A DNA stretch of 64,000 nt from contig NZ_BAAAFX010000013.1 of the NCBI RefSeq assembly GCF_039523755.1, positions 414,320 to 478,319 on the forward strand, read 5' to 3'. Below, one piece after another: positions 61,380 through 64,000 of this stretch (position 1 is the stretch's first letter; each line of letters opens with the position of its first letter). Below the pieces are notes generated by a model. It saw only the letters and a list, made by a program, of their open reading frames with translations. It was not told the DNA's origin and did no database searches. This stretch comes from Tatumella terrea (GTDB lineage: Bacteria; Pseudomonadota; Gammaproteobacteria; Enterobacterales; Enterobacteriaceae). The translations under genes were made by a program, and so were the position numbers.

Positions 61380-61484
61380 ATGTATAGCAGCCCACTCCTT
61401 CTCTCCGCCTTCAGCCGGCTTATTGTGGCAGGGCTGGTTATCCTGTTTCTTGTGGCTGGTGTCAGCTGGGGAGTGTTGGGATGA
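61380..61484 (+). CDS. Predicted 34-residue single-pass membrane peptide leading the metal ABC operon
   Basis: The frame runs ATG (61380) to TGA (61482-61484) and overlaps the ABC ATPase ATG in an ATGA, a classic coupling arrangement. The product begins MYSSPLLLSAFSRLIVAG and continues with a strongly hydrophobic helix (about 14-34, LVILFLVAGVSWGVLG). I recognise no named family. A weak purine site (TTTGGTG) precedes it. The overlap with the ATPase and its place right after the promoter favour a real gene; either the peptide works with the transporter or its translation helps start the ATPase. Chance cannot be excluded for such a short frame. Confidence 0.6.
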   Translation: MYSSPLLLSAFSRLIVAGLVILFLVAGVSWGVLG

Positions 61485-62155
61485 TACGCTTTTCTGAATG
61501 CCGCGCGGGCTATGCCAGGCGGGCGGTAACTCCGACAGTTAACGGCGAAATTTCTGCCGGCACACTGACCGCACTGGTGGGCGTGAATGGCTGCGGTAAA
61601 TCAACGCTCTTAAAAACCGTTGCGGGACTGTTGCCGGTCGTCAGTGGTCACTGTGAGGTCGCTTTACCGCGGAATAAAATAGGCTGGCTGCCGCAACGCA
61701 GTGAACTGGAACGCCAGTTCCCGTTAACGGTGTATGAACTGGTCGCCATGGGCTGCTGGCCCCGGACCGGCTGGTTTCGCAGCATTAACCGGGAACTCAG
61801 GCAAGAGATCCATCAGGCGCTGGAAGCTACCGGCATGGCTGCATTTGCGGATGCCAGGCCTGCGATGTTGTCCGGCGGGCAGCTGCAGCGTGTGCTTTTT
61901 TCTCGTCTGTTACTGCAGCAAAGTGATTTATGGTTGCTGGATGAGCCTTTCAGCGGTGTCGATCAGCAAACTATCACCTCACTCATGGCATTAATCCATC
62001 AGCAGCAGCACACCGGTAAAACAATTGTCGTCGTTCTGCATGATCAGCGGCTGGTGATGCAGAACTTTCGCCATGTGATATCACTGGAAGGTGATAACGC
62101 GCACTGGTACCACACGACAGAAACGCAGGAAAAGGCATTAAACCTATGTTGTTAG
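61481..62155 (+). CDS. Zinc/manganese-type ABC transporter ATPase
   Basis: The 224-residue protein matches the ZnuC/AztA/MntB-like ATPase group. Walker A is GVNGCGKST at about 34-42, the signature LSGGQLQRVLFSRLLLQQ and Walker B LWLLDEPFSGVD. It overlaps the 34-codon gene by 4 nt upstream and the permease by 10 bp downstream. E. coli lacks this operon here. The metal is inferred from the family, not proven. Confidence 0.85.
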   Translation: MIRFSECRAGYARRAVTPTVNGEISAGTLTALVGVNGCGKSTLLKTVAGLLPVVSGHCEVALPRNKIGWLPQRSELERQFPLTVYELVAMGCWPRTGWFRSINRELRQEIHQALEATGMAAFADARPAMLSGGQLQRVLFSRLLLQQSDLWLLDEPFSGVDQQTITSLMALIHQQQHTGKTIVVVLHDQRLVMQNFRHVISLEGDNAHWYHTTETQEKALNLCC

Positions 62156-62991
62156 TTCAGCCATTTATTGAATTTGCCTTTATGCGCAAGGCATTAGTGG
62201 CCTGTGTCGCCATTGCTATCAGCGCGACGCCTCTCGGTGTCTTTCTTTCATTACGCCGGATGAGCCTGGTAGGGGATGCTCTTTCTCATGCGGTATTGCC
62301 GGGCGCCGCCATGGGATATCTTCTCTCCGGTCTATCGCTGGTGGCGATGGGCATCGGCGGATTAATCGCCGGGTTATCCGTGGCGTTACTTTCCGGGGTT
62401 GTCAGCCGGTTCACTCCGCTGAAAGAAGATGCCAGCTTTTCTGGTTTCTATCTGGGGGCGCTTGCCCTCGGGGTAACGCTGATTTCGTTGCGCCGTTCCG
62501 GCGTCGATCTGCTGAATGTGCTGTTTGGATCGCTGCTGGCCGTGAATAGTCAGGCGTTAATCATGGTTGCCACAATCTCCGCCGTGAGTCTGGTGGTGCT
62601 GGCCCTTATCTATCGGCCGCTGGTAATCGATGCCTTCGATCCCCATTTTCTGCAGATGCAGGGCCGCTGGCATGCGCCGGTCGTCCACGGGATTTTCCTG
62701 ATTCTGGTGGTGCTGAACCTGGTGGCCGGTTTCCAGATCCTGGGCACATTAATGTCCGTCGGCTTAATGATGTTACCTGCCGCCAGCGCCAGGTTCTGGA
62801 GCCGGAGGCTCGAAAAAATATTACTGGTTGCCATTGTGCTGGCCATTTTCTCTGCCTGGTGCGGGCTCTCTGCGTCGTGGTACTGGTCTTTACCTGCCGG
62901 TCCTGCGGTTATTCTCTGCGCTACGGTGCTGTTTTTTGTTTCCGTGTGTGCCGGTCCTTGTGGCGGAATTTTCCGTTCCTCCGCCAGCTAA
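62146..62991 (+). CDS. Zinc/manganese-type ABC transporter permease
   Basis: The 281-residue protein belongs to the ABC-3 permease family (ZnuB/MntC/AztB). Eight or so hydrophobic helices are visible; SLVGDALSHAVLPGAAMGYL around 41-60 is the family signature, and GVDLLNVLFGSLLAVN is the second conserved loop. The ATG overlaps the ATPase gene by 10 bp, and the substrate-binding gene starts 18 bp after its stop. Confidence 0.88.
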   Translation: MLLVQPFIEFAFMRKALVACVAIAISATPLGVFLSLRRMSLVGDALSHAVLPGAAMGYLLSGLSLVAMGIGGLIAGLSVALLSGVVSRFTPLKEDASFSGFYLGALALGVTLISLRRSGVDLLNVLFGSLLAVNSQALIMVATISAVSLVVLALIYRPLVIDAFDPHFLQMQGRWHAPVVHGIFLILVVLNLVAGFQILGTLMSVGLMMLPAASARFWSRRLEKILLVAIVLAIFSAWCGLSASWYWSLPAGPAVILCATVLFFVSVCAGPCGGIFRSSAS

Positions 62992-63009
62992 TGACAGAAG
63001 GTGATAGTG

Positions 63010-63888
63010 ATGAAAAAATATCTGATGGCGATAGTATTCAGCGGGGTAGTATTTGCACCAGCCGTGATGGCGAAGACCCTGCATGTGGTTGCCAGTTTTA
63101 CTATCCCCGCTGATATGGCCAGACAAATCGGCGGGCAATACGTGGATGTTAAGAGCCTGGTCGGGCCGGATGGTGACCCGCATACCTTTGAACCGGCACC
63201 GCGTGACAGTGTGGCTCTGGCTCAGGCCGATGTGGTTATCATTAACGGCCTTGGGCTGGAAGGCTGGATGGAAAGACTTATCCAGGCCTCCGGATACCAG
63301 GGGAAGGTGGTGGTCGCTTCCGCAGGTGTGACGCCGCGGACCATGATCAGTGACGGGGTTAAAATTACCGATCCGCATGCCTGGAACAGTCTGGCGAACG
63401 GTGTCATTTATGCGCGGAATATCAGCGAAAGCCTGCAGAAAGCGGACCCGGAAGATGCGGCCGCTATCCGTAAGCAGGGGGAAGCCTATATTCAGCAACT
63501 GGAGAATCTGGATAAGCAGACCCTGGCCGCGTTTGCAAAAATCCCGGCCAGTAAGCGTCAGGTACTGACCAGCCATGATGCTTTCGGTTATTTCGGCGAT
63601 GAGTATGGTGTGAAATTTATGTCACCGATTGGTCTGAATACCGATGAAGAGGCCAGCGCCTCCACCGTGGCGGGGTTAATTAATCAGCTGAAAGCGGATC
63701 ATATCCACCGCTATTTTATCGAAAATCAGACGGATCCCCGTCTGGTACAGCAGATAGCCACGGCTGCTGACGCGTCACCGGGCGGGGAGTTATACCCTGA
63801 AGCGTTGTCGACAGCGAAGGGGCCGGCAGCGACCTATCAGCAGGCATTTGAGCTGAATGTCAGAGAATTGCTGAAGAGCATGCAATAG
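63010..63888 (+). CDS. Metal ABC transporter substrate-binding protein (zinc/manganese, cluster A-I)
   Basis: The start at 63010, 8 bp after AAGG, gives 292 residues; an in-frame GTG at 63001 is less likely. A signal peptide ends near VMA-KT (21/22), and no lipobox cysteine is present, so it is a soluble periplasmic protein. Putative metal ligands are His58 (GDPHTFEP), His123 (DPHAWNS), His189 (SHDAFGYF) and Glu264 (LYPEALS), where many manganese/iron-type relatives have Asp. The His-rich loop of ZnuA is missing. ATPase-permease-binding protein order resembles the azt type. Confidence 0.88.
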   Translation: MKKYLMAIVFSGVVFAPAVMAKTLHVVASFTIPADMARQIGGQYVDVKSLVGPDGDPHTFEPAPRDSVALAQADVVIINGLGLEGWMERLIQASGYQGKVVVASAGVTPRTMISDGVKITDPHAWNSLANGVIYARNISESLQKADPEDAAAIRKQGEAYIQQLENLDKQTLAAFAKIPASKRQVLTSHDAFGYFGDEYGVKFMSPIGLNTDEEASASTVAGLINQLKADHIHRYFIENQTDPRLVQQIATAADASPGGELYPEALSTAKGPAATYQQAFELNVRELLKSMQ

Positions 63889-63937
63889 TCCCCGGAACGG
63901 ATACCCTCCGCATCAAAAAAACGGCCAGAAATGGCTA

Positions 63938-63972
63938 ATGCCGGTCACTTAAGGTGACCGGCATTGTTTTTT
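63938..63972 (+). terminator. Rho-independent terminator of the metal ABC operon
   Basis: The 11-bp perfect stem ATGCCGGTCAC/GTGACCGGCAT with TTAAG loop is followed by a T-rich run, 49 bp after the substrate-binding protein stop. Confidence 0.94.
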
Positions 63973-64000
63973 AAGGGATATTTTGGCTTTTTGGGCCTGA

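Overview
The window is a chromosomal segment of a gamma-proteobacterium of the order Enterobacterales. Almost every gene is a close, full-length match to an Escherichia coli/Salmonella housekeeping gene, and the order follows the 9-11 minute region of the E. coli map: sbcC-sbcD-phoB-phoR-brnQ-proY, acpH-queA-tgt-yajC-secD-secF, nrdR-ribD-ribH-nusB-thiL-pgpA, dxs-ispA-xseB, thiI-yajL-panE-yajQ-yajR-cyoEDCBA-ampG-yajG-bolA-tig-clpP-clpX-lon-hupB-ppiD-ybaV-queC, decR-mdlA-mdlB-glnK-amtB-ybaY-atl-ffs, hha-tomB. Recalled differences from E. coli include no malZ, tsx, tesB, ybaW or acrAB at their usual places. A CdsH/CcdA-type cysteine desulfhydrase sits beside decR, as I recall for Salmonella and Pantoea. 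This suggests a relative outside Escherichia, possibly Erwiniaceae (Pantoea/Erwinia/Tatumella-like), but the species cannot be fixed from the sequence alone.

Layout. 1-4300: DNA-end processing nuclease SbcCD (minus strand, sbcC cut by the window edge) back to back with the PhoBR phosphate two-component system, with a Pho box between them. 4380-5630: a cobalamin-independent methionine-synthase-like gene, inserted relative to E. coli, behind a likely MetJ operator. 6018-8774: branched-chain amino acid (BrnQ) and proline-type (ProY) permeases. 8814-12304: accessory-looking stretch with a YbdG-type MscS channel, an orphan 178-aa gene with its own palindromic promoter, a coding remnant, AT-rich non-coding DNA and a 2-Cys peroxiredoxin behind a CsoR/CstR-like palindrome. 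12418-18591: acpH, queuosine genes queA-tgt and the Sec accessory operon yajC-secD-secF. 18806-19799: yajI lipoprotein and the K+-binding protein gene kbp, which is out of its E. coli context. 19982-24096: nrdR-ribD-ribH-nusB-thiL-pgpA. 24162-27188: isoprenoid genes dxs-ispA with xseB. 27428-32467: thiI, yajL, panE, yajQ, yajR. 32599-37357: cytochrome bo3 oxidase operon. 37750-40433: ampG, yajG, bolA. 40729-50001: protein quality control block (tig, clpP, clpX, lon, ppiD) with hupB and ybaV; sigma-32-like promoters lie before clpP and lon. 50217-56192: queC, cysteine desulfhydrase/DecR pair, MdlAB ABC exporter. 56221-58088: nitrogen-regulated glnK-amtB with sigma-54 promoter and NtrC site. 58707-60757: ybaY, atl, 4.5S RNA, an 8-bp tandem repeat, hha-tomB. 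61339-63972: a zinc/manganese-type ABC importer operon that begins with an unannotated 34-codon membrane peptide gene overlapping the ATPase start.

Most of the window is ordinary conserved chromosome. The parts that deserve a second look are the small-ORF-led metal transporter operon (61339-63972), the orphan gene with an 11-bp-arm inverted repeat over its promoter (10353-11095), the palindrome in front of the peroxiredoxin (12337-12355), and the methionine-type operator in front of the MetE-like gene (4385-4477). No tRNA, rRNA operon, CRISPR array, intact insertion sequence or prophage was seen.
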